Source of the DNA: Benincasa hispida
Taxonomy: Eukaryota > Streptophyta > Magnoliopsida > Cucurbitales > Cucurbitaceae
NCBI RefSeq assembly: GCF_009727055.1
Contig: NC_052349.1
Span: forward strand, 33,069,793 to 33,133,792
Direction of reading: 5' to 3'
Length of the DNA: 64,000 nt
The position numbers and the translations under genes are program-made. The notes under the pieces were generated by a model. It searched no databases. It saw only the letters and a list, made by a program, of their open reading frames with translations, and was not told the origin of the DNA. Positions 35,481-46,706 of the stretch are shown here, piece by piece (the stretch's first letter is position 1; every line of letters starts with the position of its first letter).

Positions 35481-35722
35481 GCTAGAAACATAGCTATATA
35501 TATAAGATCTCATGACTCTTGAAGACAAGACCACTCCTTGAAGCTCAAGTCTTGAGGATACTTGTATTCATCCAAGACTTCAACTTCAAGAACACCATAC
35601 ACCCCGCTTTCTCAAATCAAGTGTATGCATTCAACTGAGAGAGAATCAGTGGATCAAGTACTAGAGATTGAACCACTCGGAGTCACTCAAAGAGGATCCT
35701 GCATGAGCAAGAATAAGGCTCT
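35481..35722 (+). repeat. Gypsy LTR fragment
   Basis: Matches part of the 28083-29424 LTR: AAGACTTCAACTTCAAGAAC, then GAGAGAGAATCAGTGGATCA and AGTACTAGAGATTGAACCAC. A TATA-like TATATATATAAG is at about 35498-35509. It is the 5' LTR remnant of the gypsy copy whose gag lies at 37560, now split by a copia LTR. Confidence 0.6.
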
Positions 35723-37540
35723 TGTTGGAATTAATGTCCTAAATCTCGTGGTTTCGTAGTTTGTAAATTATTTGTACTACGAATTATTTATTTAATAAAA
35801 TAAAGTGTCATTTTATTTGACATTTAGTCTGCATTAACCTAAAATCAATAAACTAAGATTGTAGGTTATTTAATGTGGCTTAAACATGTATGAGGTGACA
35901 TATAAGTGAATCATATTTAAGTAACAACCTGAATGGTCTGTAGTAGATGGATAAGATTGGGTACCTTATCCTGGTGACACTATGGATACGGGCCACTTTG
36001 TAATTGTTACAATTATTGTAATGTGTTATAAATGATCTGATCCTGATTGTTCATGTGGTGACATGTGAGTGGAGGTATCTTGTACAAAGAGTTAGTATAA
36101 GACTAGACTTTGAAATGATTAGTCTCTCTTTATAACACCATTACTTGAAGAGACTTACATTTCACTAGGATGACCATAGGTGATTTGACCTTAATTCTGG
36201 GTGAATTATGAACTTTTGACTATGAGGGCGGCCCTTTGATGTGGGTAAGAGTGGTTAGATTCGCCGACTCAATATGCCTACCATTTTGGGGATTCACCTG
36301 AGTGGGGAGTTGGGAAAATAGTTTCACAAGATGGAATTCAATCATTCCCATTGTTAAGGTAAGCAGATAAATTGCTCCCTTATGAGTTGATTTTGGGTCT
36401 TGAACAATGAGACGTCTCACCCTCTCACTGGCCAGAAAGGGTCTAGTTTATAGTTGGACGATAACTAATTGTTCATTAAAGGGATCGGTGGTACTTAAGA
36501 AGTTAGATGTGACTATAGTGGTAAAACGGTAAGTTTGACCCAACTATAGTTACAAGCAATTTGTGAAAGATTACTATTGATTCAATATATCTGATAGATA
36601 CAGAAAATATATCTATAGTACAAAGAACATAGTTGTCGGTATTTGGTGGAGTGATCGACAATTAATGAATGTTGATTAATTTAATTAAAAATTTTAATTA
36701 ATTAATTTCATATCATTGGAGCTTCTAATCTATAGGTTTATAAGGTCCCATTGCTAGCTCAATAACGGTTAAATGAGAATAAATTAATTTTGGATTAATT
36801 TGAATTGTTCAAATTAATTAAATTGATTTAATTGTATAAGATACAATTAATATAATGTATATGGATACATTATGATATAAAGTTTAATAAGAGAGATAAA
36901 TATTTGAATATGATTCAAATATTAATTATATGAAGGAGATTCATTTAAAAACTATAGGTTAAAGTTAATATAAACATTATTCATATTAAAACTATACGTT
37001 ATATGAGAGAATATAAAGTTTATATTATATACGATATAACATATACTATAGGTTATATTATATACGATATAATATAAGGTTGGTTTAATTATATTATTTT
37101 AATATAATTAAAAGTAAAATAACTCCCTTGGCAGTTATTTATGGGATCATAGAAGAGTTGGGAAGTGAAGAACTTAATGTTCTCAGTGTGCTTGAATCTC
37201 TCTGCAATTCATCTACTTCCTCTATAAAAAAAAAAAAAAATCTTTTAAAAAAATTCCCTTATCCCTCACCAAAATTAACACGAAGAGCCACAACTCCTTG
37301 ATTCTCACCTTGAGAATAATGAGGAAAGCTTGGTGGTAGTGTCCAAGAGTTCCTGTATTTTGTTGTGTTCGTGAAGAAATAGAGAAGTTTGTGACGTTTC
37401 GGGAGAGGAAAATCATGAAGAAAGAGTTCTTCAAGAGTATGTGTTAATCTTCCTTTTTCCTTTCAATTCAATATGAAAGCAGGCTTAGGTTGTATTTATG
37501 TTTATCCTTTACGTTCTATGTTTCTTCTCTTTTTTAACTC
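35723..37540 (+). repeat. Family-B copia LTR, 3' end missing
   Basis: Begins TGTTGGAATTAATGTCCTAA at 35723 and follows the family order up to the ATGAAGAAAGAGTTCTTCAA block near 37415, then diverges. The terminal CCGCTTCCGCTC segment is absent. It interrupts the gypsy 5' region, which resumes as gag near 37560. Confidence 0.8.
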
Positions 37541-37559
37541 CAAAAAAAAAAAAAAAAAC

Positions 37560-39850
37560 CATTGACACAAAGGTGATCGATCATTTCTACATCAGGAATT
37601 TGATTCCTACAGCTCTGTCATCATGGAGAAAATCTGGGACTAACCAAAAGAATTTCCTAAAGGTGAAAGACAACTCTGCTAATATTTCTGATCGGTCAGA
37701 AAAAGAATCATACTTTGATCTAGTATCTGTCATGAAGGTGGATGTAACAACGAGGCAACCATGGCAGAGATGGAGAGGAAGATAAATCTCTTAACGAAAG
37801 CTATTAAGGAACAAAATCATAAAATCGTTGCCTTAAGAGATCAAATGCAGGCTCGAGAAATTGCTGAGACGAGTTAAGCTCCAATTATCAAAGCCAATGA
37901 CAAAGGAAAGACTATCTTGTAGGAAAATCAACCGTAACAATCTACCTTTGTTGCCTCCATGTCGGTTCAACTGCTGCAGGATATGATTACAAACTTCATA
38001 AGGGCTCAGTACAAAGGAACGTCATAATCTTCTTTTATGTTTTCTAAGTCATACACCAGGAGAATCGACAACTTGAGAACGTCAGTTGGGTACCAACCTC
38101 CAAAGTTCTAGCTGTTCGATGGAAAGGACAATCTGAAACAACATGTTGCTCACTTCGTTGAAACATGGGACAATGCAAGAACAAGAAAAGACCTGTTAGT
38201 CAAGTAGTTTGTCCGAACCTTGAAAGAAAATGATTTTAATTGGTACACTAATTTGGAACTAGAAGTGATTGAAGTTGGGAACAACTAGAAAGAGAGTTCA
38301 TAAATCTCTTTTACAGCACCAGATGCATTGTTAGTATGATGGAGTTAACAAATGCCAAACAACAAAAAGAAAAGCCAATCATTGATTATATCAACCGATG
38401 GAGAGCTTTGAGTCTGAGTTGCAAAGATTGACAAGTTAAATTATCTACGGTGGAGATGTGCACCTAAGGCATGCACTGGAAACTTCTCTATATTCTGTAA
38501 GGGATAAAGCCTCGTACATTTGAAGAGCTGATGACTGACGCCTATGACATGAAGTTAAGCATCACCAATAGAAGAATTAAGGATTTTTTTATTCCTGAGG
38601 TGAGAAAAGACAATAGTGAAACCAAAGGCACTGAAAAGATCATAAATGGTGCCACTGAGGCGTGTTAGTGCAACTGCTTGATTAAGGACTTATCTATTAC
38701 CTGATTCTGATGTTGCAGACATGTTAGAGCAACTGCTAGAGAAGCAACTCATTCAAACTACCAGAGTGCAAGCGACCGAAGAAATTAAGGAAACTCAATG
38801 ACCCCAACTACTGCAAGTATCACCGAGTCGTTAGTCACCCAGTTGAAAAATGTTTTGTCTTGAAGAAGTTGATCCTAAAGTTAGCTCGTGAAAAGAAGAT
38901 TAAGCTAAAGCTGGATGAAGTGGCTATGATAACCATGTTGTAGTTGCGGCAACATCAAGTGTTCCAATACCATCTTCGTTATATGATCAAATATAAAGCT
39001 TGATCCAGTTTAGGACACTTAAACTCATAGTTGTTCGGTTTCAACAAGCGATCCCAATGTCAAATTTTCAAATCAAAGATGAACATGTTGATGGTGACAA
39101 GGACGAAGGATGGATCATTGTGACTCGTCGAAAAAGAAGAAAATCGAGTTCTACGGAAAAAGAGTCGTATTCCTATCGAAGTTTACGGAAAAGGGAACAA
39201 GGCTCAGAAAAACGAAGGGAAAAAGATAGCATGAAAGCCTAATCCTGCTAAGGAAGAAGATGAGAACTTCCTTCAACTTCAATGACTAGTAACTTTGGCA
39301 GAATTCCTCCCAAAAAGCTTCCTCGATAATCATCCAGAGGAAGTATCAAAAGTTATTGCATGTCACACTGTCAACATAGCGAGTCGACAACAATCATATA
39401 ATGTTGAAGAATAGGACGACTCAAGAGAAATAGAGCAAAGAGCTTCTATCTTCAATCGTATTAAGCTTTTAAGTGCTCAATCTTCAGTTTTCCAAAGATT
39501 GAGTATGGCCATAATAGAAGAAGAAAACCAATGTTCAGCATCTATTTCCACTCAAACTTTAGCTTTCAAAAGGATAAGTATCTCTACATCAAAGAAATTT
39601 TGACCTACAACATCTGCTTTTGATCGTCTCAATATGACAAATGATCAACATTAAAGAAAGGTGAAAACCTTGAAGGCAAAACCATTTCATGAAGAAAGGA
39701 ACAACGAGAAGGTTTATAGTTGTGTCTCTTCACGCATGAAGAGGAGGTTATCTGTTGGCATAAATACAGAAGGTTCCTTGATGATGAAGCCAAAACTCAT
39801 TATGGTGATAAATCCTACAAATGAAGAAGATGATCTATCTAAGTCATGAT
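37560..39850 (+). pseudogene. Second gypsy gag copy, heavily decayed
   Basis: Same Gag as at 29495, with many frameshifts and stops. Landmarks: SDRSEKESYFDLVSVMKVDV (about 37690-37750), an MERKINLLTKAIKEQNHKIV stretch (about 37768-37830), the Gag core near 38090-38300 (FDGKDNLKQHVAHFVET), the zinc-knuckle region near 38800-38850 (YCKYHRVVSHPVEKCFVLK), VVRFQQAIPMSNFQ (39024-39065) and TRRKRRKSSSTEKESYSYRS (39123-39182). Beyond Gag it runs on through FQRLSMAIIEEENQC and VKTLKAKPFHEERN to about 39850, a linker I associate with the region before protease in this family. No protease, RT or integrase follows. Confidence 0.82.
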
Positions 39851-39924
39851 GAAATAGGGGATTCTTAATTTTTAATGTAAAAAACTTCTTATCGTAAGTA
39901 CATAAACTACATGGTGCTTCTGGC

Positions 39925-40665
39925 TCCACCTTATATGTGAGATCAAGTTTGGTTTGTCTAGTTCCGCTTCATATGCGAGATCAAGTTTAGTCCGTCCAAC
40001 TCTGCATCTATGCGAGATCAACTTTGGTCTGCCTAGATTTGCTTCATATGTGAGATCAACTTTGGTCTACCTGGCTCAACTTCATATGCGAGATCAACTC
40101 TGGTGTGTCTGGCTTCTCCTCTTATGCAAGATCATCTCTTGTTCGCCTAGCTATACCTCATATGCGAGATCAAGTTTGATTTGTCTGGCTCTACCTCATA
40201 TGTGAGATTCTCCTAGCTTCGCCTCATATGTGATATCAAGTCCGGTCCTGCTTTCGTCTCTTATGCAAGATCAACTCCAGTTCACCTAACTATGCCTTAT
40301 CTGCAAGATCAAGTCCGGTCCGCCTGGCTTCATCTCATATGCAAGATCAATTTCGGTCTTCCTGGCTTCGCGTCATATGTGAGATCATGTCTGGTTCTCT
40401 TGGCTCTGCCTCATATACGAGATCAAGTCTGGTCCATTTGGCTCCACCTCATATACAAGATCAAGTCTGGTCTATCTAGCTATGCCTCTTATGCAAGATC
40501 AACTCCATTCCGCCTGACTACACTTCATATGCAAGATTAAGTTCGGTTCGCTTGACCCGGCCTCATATGCGAGATCAATTCTGATCTTTCTAACTTTGCC
40601 TCATATGTGAGATGTTTGGTCTTCCTGGCTAGACCTCATATGTAAGATCATGTCCAGTCTACAAG
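39925..40665 (+). repeat. 38-bp minisatellite, about 19 units
   Basis: Units resemble CTCATATGCGAGATCAAGTC plus TGGTCTGCCTGGCTCCGC. Unit spacing is 38 bp, not a multiple of three, which is why translated frames change register. It lies between the gypsy gag linker and the 3' LTR, where RT and integrase would normally be. Confidence 0.9.
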
Positions 40666-40865
40666 GAACGAAAAACTGAGATCAAACTCAGTAGAACACT
40701 AAGCTTGAAGCCAATGAAACGCTCAAGTCAAGGACTTAAGAAAAGACCAACGAAATACGAAGGTCATGGACTGAGATCAAGCCAATAGAATGTCGGATTG
40801 AAATCGTGAAATCAAAGCCGGCAGAACACTGAGTTGGAAGCCAACATAACGTTGTCATTGAGTTT
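40666..40865 (+). repeat. Short gypsy 3' array (GAGATCAA/GAACACTGAG type)
   Basis: A few irregular units such as CTGAGATCAAGCCAATAGAA and AAAGCCGGCAGAACACTGAG. The same units form a long array at 59640-60660, linking the two regions to one gypsy family. Confidence 0.6.
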
Positions 40866-40892
40866 GATTCAAATCCTACTTGAATTTCATCT
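40866..40892 (+). repeat. Short piece of gypsy 3' LTR, left of the MULE
   Basis: Inferred start of the gypsy 3' LTR. It reads on across the MULE insertion: removing 40902-50548 joins this piece and one CTCGAAATC to the sequence at 50549. Confidence 0.4.
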
Positions 40893-40901
40893 CTCGAAAT
40901 C
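40893..40901 (+). repeat. MULE target site duplication, left
   Basis: CTCGAAATC immediately before the terminal inverted repeat. Identical to 50540-50548. Nine bases is the standard length for Mutator elements. Confidence 0.95.
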
Positions 40902-42022
40902 GGGTTATTTAGATAGGGTGGTTTTGAAAGTTAATTGGGAAAAGGGGTGGTTTTCAACATATTTAGGGAAAATGGGTGGTTTTTTTGTCCCCATCCAAGT
41001 GCGTGTCCCTGGAGTATTTTATTATTTTTTTAGTCCCGTACGCCGCATTTAAAAAAAAATTACACCGGTCATTCGAGAATATTTTATTTAGTTTTTTTCC
41101 CGTACACCGCATTAATGAAACTATGTGATCGTTTAGTAATTATACACGATCGTACACAATCGCTTATTAAATTACCCATGATCGTTTAGTAATTATACAC
41201 GATCGCATACAATCGTTTAATAAATTACTTACAGATCGTTTAATGCGTCTTTTAGGAATATTTTATTTAGTAAATTACTATGCGATTGTTTAGTAAATTA
41301 TACACGATCACACACAATCGCTTAGTAAATTATCCACGATCGCTTAATAAATTATACACAATCGTTTAATAAATTATACACGATCGTTTAGTAATTTATA
41401 CATGATCGCTTAGTAATTTATATACGATCGCTTAGTTATTTATTTGCTTAGTTAAATGTACATGACCAATTGTATTAAATTTATCTAAACGATCGCTTTG
41501 TTTTTTATTTGCTTAGTTAAATGTACAAGACCAATTGTATTCTACAAATTTAGCACAATTTATCTAAATGAAAACTAAACAATCGTGTAACAGTTAGGTA
41601 AACGATCGCTTAGTATTATCTAAATGAAACGATCGCTTACAAAACCTAAGCGATCGCTTAGTATTAGCCAAACGATCACTTTATAAATTAGTAGACGATC
41701 GCTTAGTATTATCTAAACGATCGCTTAACAAAACCTAAACGATCACTTAGTATTATCTAAACGATCGAATAACAAAAACTAAGTGATCGCTTTATAAATT
41801 AGTACACGATCGCGTAATGGATATCTAAACGATCGCTAACAGTTAGCTAAACGATCGCTTAGTATTAGCTAAACGATCACTTAGTATTATCTAAACGATC
41901 GCATAATGGATATCGAAACGATCATGGAGCAGTTAGCTAAATGATCGCTTAGTATTCTCTAAACGATCTCTTAATAAAACGTAAACGATTATTTAGTATT
42001 ATCTAAACGATCGCTTAGTATT
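40902..42022 (+). repeat. MULE left terminal inverted repeat with motif array
   Basis: The outer 230 bp match the reversed right end almost base for base. From about 41110 to 42022 follow more than twenty GATCG motifs, mostly AAACGATCGCTTAGTATTA or CACGATCGTTTAGTAAATTA, spaced about 25-45 bp. No open frame of interest. Confidence 0.92.
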
Positions 42023-42534
42023 AGCCCTGTAGCCTGCATTTTAAGAAAAAATTAAATCAGTCACGCGCGCGTCAGAGTGAGTTGACAACTCACTCTAAAT
42101 GCGTTTGTTGAACAGATGCATTCAGAGTGTCAAACGCATTCACAGTGAGTTGACAACTCACTTTGACGCACTGCGGTCAAAATGCGTATGTTGAACAGAC
42201 GCATTTTGACCATTCTGACCAAATTTGGCATTTTCCCCCGTTTTAGCATAAAAAATCCCACATTTTACCTTCACTCCTATCGTTTTCATCTTTTCATTTC
42301 ACAAATTTCTCTCCTTTTACCAATTTCATCTTCTTCTTCATTGATTTCCTCCTCCTTCACCGATTTCATCTTCTCCTTCACTGAAATCTTCATTTCATCT
42401 TCCCCTTCATCACCAAAACCCCTATTTCATCTTCACCCAAAATAATATTTCCTTCATTTCTTCCATATTCTTCATTTATTTTCAAATATCGATCATTTTC
42501 TACCTTCATTTGTTTCAATGTAGTATTTTATTTG
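42023..42534 (+). promoter_or_regulatory. MULE subterminal/5' region with paired palindromes
   Basis: Contains a GCGCGCGTC tract, two palindromes with a 1-nt centre (42074-42096, 11-bp arms AGAGTGAGTTG/CAACTCACTCT; 42144-42162, 9-bp arms), GTTGAACAGA repeats, then a pyrimidine-rich segment (42290-42440, CTTC/TCTT runs) that looks like a plant 5' untranslated region. The frame at 42182-42445 only reads this pyrimidine tract. The promoter role for the downstream transposase is inferred from position. Confidence 0.5.
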
Positions 42535-43902
42535 GTAAGTTGATATATATATTTTTTTAACTTTGAATTAAGTTTTTGATAAATTTTACTTATTTTTTTA
42601 ATGTTTATTTTGTTTACAGTGGATATTATTCAAAGTTTTTCTGGTAAGGTGCAAAGTTTTTTTTGGTAGTGTGCAATATTTTTCTTTTAATAAGTTGATA
42701 TATTTTTTTATAGTTGATATATATTTTTTATAGTGTGTTGAGTATATTTAATAAGTCGATACATTCTCTGTTGTTGCTTTTCTGGTTGGTATTTGGTTGA
42801 TATTTAGATTTTTTAAATATTACATCATAGTCTCAAATTATTTATGTTTAAACATATAAAAAAATCATTAATAAAAAAAATTAACGGGAAAAAGAAATAA
42901 ATCTAAAAATAGGTTGAAAGAAAGTTTTAATGAATTCTAAAAATAGGTATTTAAATATGTATTTGATGGAAAAAAATAAATTTTTTAAATGTAAAATTTA
43001 TATTTAAATATTTTTTCATTTTACTAAAATTTTAAAATTTATTAGTAGTTTTTAATGTAAAATTAAGAATATGTGGAGAAAAGAATAGTGATATTATTTT
43101 AAAAAATATTACATAGTAAAAATAATGGTTTTTTTTTCCATACTTTTAGTAAAAATAGTCTAATACAATTTTTTTCTAAAAAAAAATTATCCATAATTCA
43201 CGTTGGGAGAAAATTTTAACGGAATCTAAAAATAGGTATTTAAATATGTTCTTAATGGAAAAAATAAATCTTTTTTAAATGTAAAAGTTATATAAAAGTT
43301 ATTTTTAAATAGTGATATTTAAAAAAGAATAGTGATATTACCTTATTTTGTGGAGAAAAGAAAAAAAAACATATAAAAAAGTTAAGAGTTAAGAGTTTAG
43401 AAACATATAAAAAAGTCAATAATAAAAATAATATAATATGTTCCTAATGGCTATTAATGTAAATTTATTAATATGTAACTAATGTATATTATTTTAGTAA
43501 AAAAAAATATTACATAGTTAAAAAATATCCATAATTTTGTATTGACTTTTTTTTTTTTTTTTTTTTGTACAGAAAACTCTACAATCAAGTCATTTAAAAG
43601 GTATGTATATAGTTATTTACCCATTATTTGGAATGATGTATATATTATTGAATATTAAATGTTAATGTTATTGTAGTAATATTATGTTGTCGTAAATTTT
43701 CTGATGATTAAAGAACAAAGATTCATGTCAATATAAAGAAATATCTATCAATTATTTATGGTCAAATGATGATGCATGTCTTAATATTTTGTTTGTTTAT
43801 TAAAAAAAACATTCCTTTATTTGTACATATTAAAAAAAATAGTAATAACACATTAATATTGTTGGTCTAATACATACTTACAAATATTATGATAAATATC
43901 AG
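42535..43902 (+). other. Probable introns and mini-exon in the mudrA leader
   Basis: AT-rich, no coding signal. Plausible splice signals: donor GTAAGT at 42535 with acceptor TTTACAG ending 42619; a 28-bp mini-exon 43573-43600 between TTTTGTACAG and GTATGT; and acceptor AAATATCAG ending 43902, shortly before the first transposase-like residues at about 43943. An intron-rich leader before mudrA is inferred, not proven. Confidence 0.4.
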
Positions 43903-43942
43903 ATTGCATTTGCCAAACTACGATAGACGTTGTGGAATTTTT

Positions 43943-46363
43943 ATGTTATATGCACGGAAACATTGTTAATGAGGCAAACGGGATATAATATGATAGGTAA
44001 CCATCTCTTCTTATAAACATGCATCGTCAAGTTGACTTTAATCCATTAATCGATGGATTATGTGATGCGTTATCCATAAATAGAGATGATGGGGTAGAAG
44101 TAATATTTAGATATGGTAGTTATGTAACGGAATCTACTTTCTATATCCCTATCTCATTACGAAGTGAGACTGATATACGGTTCATGATGAGCAACGCTCA
44201 TACCCTCCAAATAGAGTTAAAGTGTATATATCCCAACCCAGTGTCCCAAGTCCAACATCAACGAGAGAAGAAGTTAAAACTAATGTTTAGTTGGAAAGCC
44301 ATGTTGTACAAGATGAGTAGTGTGATTTAACTATTGCCACAAACGACGAAGAAGTTAAAATAGACGATGATGATATCGATCTAGATGAACTACCTGCTCA
44401 ATTTTATGGCATACATGAAGTACCGGAAAAATTTTCTGAGATAGACCTGAACGAGATGACCATTAAATCCGATTCGACAATGGGGGATAATAGTAATATG
44501 GGGTCTGATTCACTGGTTAAGGGGATGATATGCAATTCCAAATTGGATTTAAAAAATGCAGTGAAAAACTATTAATCATTCGAAATCAAAATTTTGAAGT
44601 CATTGAGTCGAAGAAAACAACATGGGATGTCAGGTATAAGAGATATAGCAAAGGGTGCACGTGGAGACTTCACGTTGTTTGTTTTAAAAAATACGGTACA
44701 TTTGAAATCACCCAGTACAATGGCCCGCATTCTTCTGTGTATGCAAGACTGAGCCAAGATCACAATAAATTGGACTCATATCTAATTGCATTTGAGGTAA
44801 GCAACATAGTGAAAAAAAAATCCGTCAATTGACATCAAAACATTACAAGATATTATCTTGAAATAGTATGGTTATTCCGTCAGTTACTGAAAAGTGTGGG
44901 ATGGATGAAGAAAGACAATTGTGAAGATATTCGGAGATTGGATCGAATTGTACAATTTGCTTCCTAAATGGATGAATATCTTGCAAATCACAAACCCCGC
45001 TACAGTCGTCCATTGGAGGCTAAATGAGGTGGATTGTGATGAAAGGCTTGCAATGTGTAGTAGAATGTTTTTGTCGTTTGGACCTATTATCGTGGGTTTC
45101 CAGCATTCAAGGCCGCTAATTCAAATTGATGGAACCCATTTGTTTGTGAAGTATGAAGGAACATTGTTAATAACTACCTCAGTAGATGCAAATGGTCATG
45201 TTTATCCGGTTTCATATGCCATTGTACCGGAGGAAAGTGCTGACTCGTGGGGTTAGTTTCTGAGGAATTTATGGGATCATGTGGTGCATAGAAGGGGGGG
45301 AATGTGTCTAATTTCAGAAAGACACAAAGGCATTATATCTGCAATTAGAAACCTTAGCAACAGTTGGGTTGGAGTACACCACAGATTCTGCTTGTGACAT
45401 GTGGCGAGTAATTTTAACGATAAGTTCAAAAATAGTTTATTGAAGAGTTTGGTGTATAGTGCATGATCAAAATTTCAAGTTCGGAAGTTTAATGACTGTA
45501 TGGCCAAACTTCAAACAGCAAATCCTAATTGCTTACGATATTTTGCTTCCATAGATCCTAAGCAGTGGACACAGTCATATGATGGTGGTCATCGTTATGG
45601 ATGGCTAATCACGAATGTGGCCAAAAGTACAAATGTTGTTCTGAAAGGAGCCAGTAAGCTACCGATCACTGCACTAGTCCAAGCAACATTCTATCGAACT
45701 ATTGCTTATTTCGCTGCTCGTCGTGTAAAAATTGAGACTACTCTTGAATCGGGAGAATGTTTCACGAGATAAATTATTCACATCTTAGTTATCCACGTTT
45801 TTATACTAACTATCGAGGTATTCTAAGTAATTGTCGTATTTGTTATAGATATGTGGTAAAGAAACTAAGTCGTTGGGAACAACGTGCAACCAAACATTCC
45901 ATTAAGTTATTTGACCATTGAATAGGGTTGTGTGAAGTCACCACCTCAATCAACCCAATAACACCAAATGGTGGAAACACACATTGAGTAAAGTTAAGTT
46001 AAAGAACATGCACATGCAATAAGTGGAAGAGTTTTGGAATCCCATGTTCTCATGCTATGGCTACATGTAAGACCATTGGGGTAGACTACTTTCACTACAT
46101 TGAAGACTATTACAAAATTCTCACTTATCTGGCATGTTATTCACTCTAGTTCAAGCCCATCCTTGATAAAAAAAAATGTTGGTCTGATCCTAACTTCCCA
46201 ACTATTTATCCAGATGAATCACGAGTTAGGAAGGTTGGCAGACCGTGTACTTCTCGCATGAAAAACGAGATGGATTGGAGGGTACAAGACACAATGCACA
46301 ATTTGTAGACAAGAAGAGCATAATAGATGGAATTGTCCCAATCGAGCTCGTGATATGACTTAG
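43943..46363 (+). pseudogene. mudrA: MULE transposase (mudrA-like), inactive
   Basis: MHRQVDFNPLIDGLCDAL starts at 44019; similarity seems to begin near 43943. Then come an acidic linker (about 44340-44500), a MULE DNA-binding domain (KRYSKGCTWRLHV, 44638-44676; ITQYNGPHSSV, 44706-44738) where two expected zinc ligands are Tyr and Ser, and a DDE transposase domain: first Asp retained in LIQIDGTHLF (45128-45130), second replaced by Glu in LISERHKGI (45317-45319), third Glu replaced by Lys in NVAKSTN (45623-45625). A TAG (45254-45256) replaces a Trp codon after DSWG. A SWIM zinc finger (CTCNKWKSFGIPCSHA, about 46006-46055) and a C-terminal CCHC knuckle (CTICRQEEHNRWNC, ending 46337) remain. Several further stops are present. 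Confidence 0.92.
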
Positions 46364-46431
46364 CTATTTAATTTTAATTCTCATTGTATTTAATTGATTG
46401 TAACTTCATTTACTTATTTATTCTTTATTAA

Positions 46432-46660
46432 TTGATTGTATTTATACAATGAAAGGTATATTCTTTATTAATTTTCATTGTATTTATTGATTGTATTTAT
46501 ACAATGAATGGTGTATTCTTAATTAATTGTCATTGTATTCATTGATTGCATTTATACAATGAAGGGTGTATTCTTTATCAATTGTCATTGTATTTATTAA
46601 TTGTATTTATACAATGAAACGTATATTCTTTATTAACTGACATTATATTTGTTGATTGTA
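46432..46660 (+). repeat. About 55-bp tandem repeat between mudrA and PMD
   Basis: About four units built on ATTGTATTTATACAATGAA followed by GGTATATTCTTTATTAATT. Each unit holds the palindrome ATTGTAT/ATACAAT. It separates the two MULE genes and could affect 3' processing of mudrA; no function is shown. Confidence 0.8.
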
Positions 46661-46706
46661 ATCACATTGATTTTTACTAAATTTAATATTGTTTTTATGG
46701 GATTAG

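Noticed and set aside
39925..40665. Regular 38-bp repeats resembling a CRISPR array
   Set aside because: Units are contiguous and diverge gradually, with no unique spacers between constant repeats, and the setting is a plant gypsy element. It is a minisatellite.
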